Notes under the pieces: model-generated
What the model saw: only the letters and a program-made list of their open reading frames with translations
Told to the model about the DNA's origin: nothing
Database searches by the model: none
Program-made: the position numbers and the translations under genes
In this document: positions 62,531 through 64,000 of the stretch, in pieces
Layout: each line of letters starts with the position of its first letter
Position numbering within the stretch: position 1 is the stretch's first letter
NCBI GenBank assembly: GCA_905147135.1
Contig: LR990042.1
Span: 13,383,545 to 13,447,544, forward strand
DNA from: Blastobasis lacticolella
Lineage: Eukaryota; Arthropoda; Insecta; Lepidoptera; Blastobasidae
DNA: 64,000 nucleotides
Direction: 5' to 3'

Positions 62531-64000
62531 ATGGATCTTGAAGAAGCAGGTACGTACAAGTGAAACTATATTTTTATTTTTAAATTATTCCGTGGCGTTA
62601 TTATTATCATTAGATTTTTGCAAAATGCATTATTTTCGTACTTTTTATTTTATTTGATGTATATTTACGAGTCAATTAGTTATGTTTCCGGGGCTTTCCC
62701 GGTATTATTGTTTTTTTATTTATTTTACCTTATTCATTATCTTGCCCCATGCAAAACAATCTACTACCAAAAAGTGCCAAAAACATTAATCAAGTAGCTT
62801 TATTAGATTACAGTTTATGCAAAACAAAGTTATATTTGCCGTTACAATCATTAATTTAACCTTTTCCTTGTTTCAGGCTCCTCTGGTTTGAACGTTATGA
62901 CTCGAGAACATGTCTATCGAATGACAAAAGAGTGTGATGAAAGGAATTTCGCTAAGAAGTTGGATGCAGTCGAAAGAAACATAATAAATCGACACACATT
63001 CCCAGCCGAACAATCGCAGATATTTATCCAAAAGTTTTCGCGTCTTAAGTCAGAAATGAAATCAAAATGGCTCTCTTCTAAACGTACAGAAAGAGTTTTC
63101 TTACATCAACACCATGATTGGTTGCAAGGCACTATTGAAATTCCTCTTATAAAAACATCGGGTTTTGGTCGTCCGATGAAAACATTTCAGGAATTAACAG
63201 ACTGTAGAAAACGTCGTAAAACATCAGACCTGAGATCTAAAAATGAGGCAAAAGCACTACTTTATGCTGGCCAAATGGCGCTTCGAAGATCCGGAAATGT
63301 TTGTGGAGCTCGAGTGGTCAAAGACATCATGTCATCGCCGAAACGTGGTGATAAATATCGAAAAGCATATATAAAGAGTGGCACCCCGGACACAAAAGCG
63401 GTAAAGTTAACGCCTACACAAGCTTTGTCTATGTTTGTGGAAGCTTCTTTGTCAAGAAAGCAATATGAAGTAATTAGAGAAAGTGCACAAAACGTATATC
63501 CTTGTTACTCAATACTACAGAAAGTAAAACAAGAATGCTATCCAGATAAAAATGCTTATCGTGTCACTGAAGCATGTGCGGAAGTTCAATTACAGGCGTT
63601 ATTAGACCACACAGCTGTTAGATTAATATTATATGTAGATGATGTTTTGAAATCACTAACACAGGAAGAAATTTCGGCTTTAGAGCTTACTTATAAGTGG
63701 GGTTGTGATGGCTCTCAACAAGCACAGTATAAACAAAGGTTTTTGAATAGTAATGATTCTGATGCAAACATTTTTCAATCATCAATGGTGCCCCTTCAGC
63801 TGTTATGCAAAACAAACAATAAAGTCATATGGCATAATCCATCACCCTCTTCACCACGATTCTGTAGACCATTTAACAGCAATAAAAAAAAGTATTACAT
63901 CTGGAGAAGCAGTTCACCATAAAATGCTATTTACCATGGTTGATGGTAAAGTCTGCAATGCAGCAACAAACACAACCTCGACCATGCGATTCTATATTTG
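62531..64000 (+). mobile_element. Transib-family (RAG1-like) transposase gene, two exons seen, frameshifted, cut by the window edge
   Basis: DDE transposase related to the core of vertebrate RAG1. Exon 1 is 62531-62549 and exon 2 starts at 62877 after a GT-AG intron (phase 1), giving MDLEEAGSSGLNVM as the N-terminus. The frame then runs 354 residues to a stop at 63920-63922. Residues 103-118 (GFGRPMKTFQELTDCR, followed by a KRRK cluster) resemble the GGRP nonamer-binding motif of RAG1. Asp284 in KWGCDGSQQAQYK matches the first catalytic Asp (mouse RAG1 D600, in a CDG context). VPLQLL and PSSPRFCRPF are typical of Transib proteins. The second Asp and the Glu would lie past the right edge. From about 63890 the similarity goes on in another frame (MVDGKVCNAAT), so this copy carries a shift, perhaps in the A run at 63884-63891. 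The family call rests on memory of Transib and RAG1 proteins; no alignment was run. Confidence 0.84.

Overview
The window is insect nuclear DNA, most likely from a moth or butterfly (Lepidoptera). Genes are split by many GT-AG introns, the intergenic DNA is AT-rich, short degenerate TTAGG telomere-type repeats occur near the left edge, and introns and spacers are packed with MITE-like inverted-repeat elements, tRNA-headed SINEs and 5'-truncated LINE tails. The species cannot be named from the sequence alone. Orthologues were recognised by reading the spliced proteins against remembered human and insect family members; no search was run.

Six conserved housekeeping genes were assembled exon by exon with consistent splice phases. 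From left to right they are: (1) Sec63, minus strand, 2400-16943, ER translocon subunit, with its last exon probably left of the window; (2) IscA1, plus, 17615-18544, mitochondrial Fe-S assembly, head-to-head with Sec63 across 671 bp; (3) Paip1, plus, 26985-32894, a PABP/eIF4A-binding translation factor; (4) D2hgdh, minus, 37251-48760, mitochondrial D-2-hydroxyglutarate dehydrogenase; (5) Brx1, plus, 51493-53564, 60S ribosome assembly, divergent from D2hgdh; (6) an SLC44A1/CTL1 choline-transporter-like gene, minus, 55419-60502, with its 5' part beyond the right edge. They are ordinary single-copy genes with no obvious shared pathway.

Between and inside them lies mobile DNA. It includes a chimeric jockey-type LINE open frame (24536-26260), a frameshifted LINE (49372-50382), several LINE 3' tails, three SINE-like families, about fifteen inverted-repeat (MITE) elements (four in a row in one D2hgdh intron), and a 29-bp minisatellite ending 30 bp from a Sec63 splice donor. 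A ~400-bp repeat occurs at both ends of the window, about 59 kb apart.

The most notable item is at the right edge (62531-64000): a two-exon gene for a Transib-type transposase, the transposon family related to RAG1 of V(D)J recombination. It keeps a RAG1-like nonamer-binding motif and the first catalytic aspartate, and has one apparent frameshift; the rest of the gene runs off the window.
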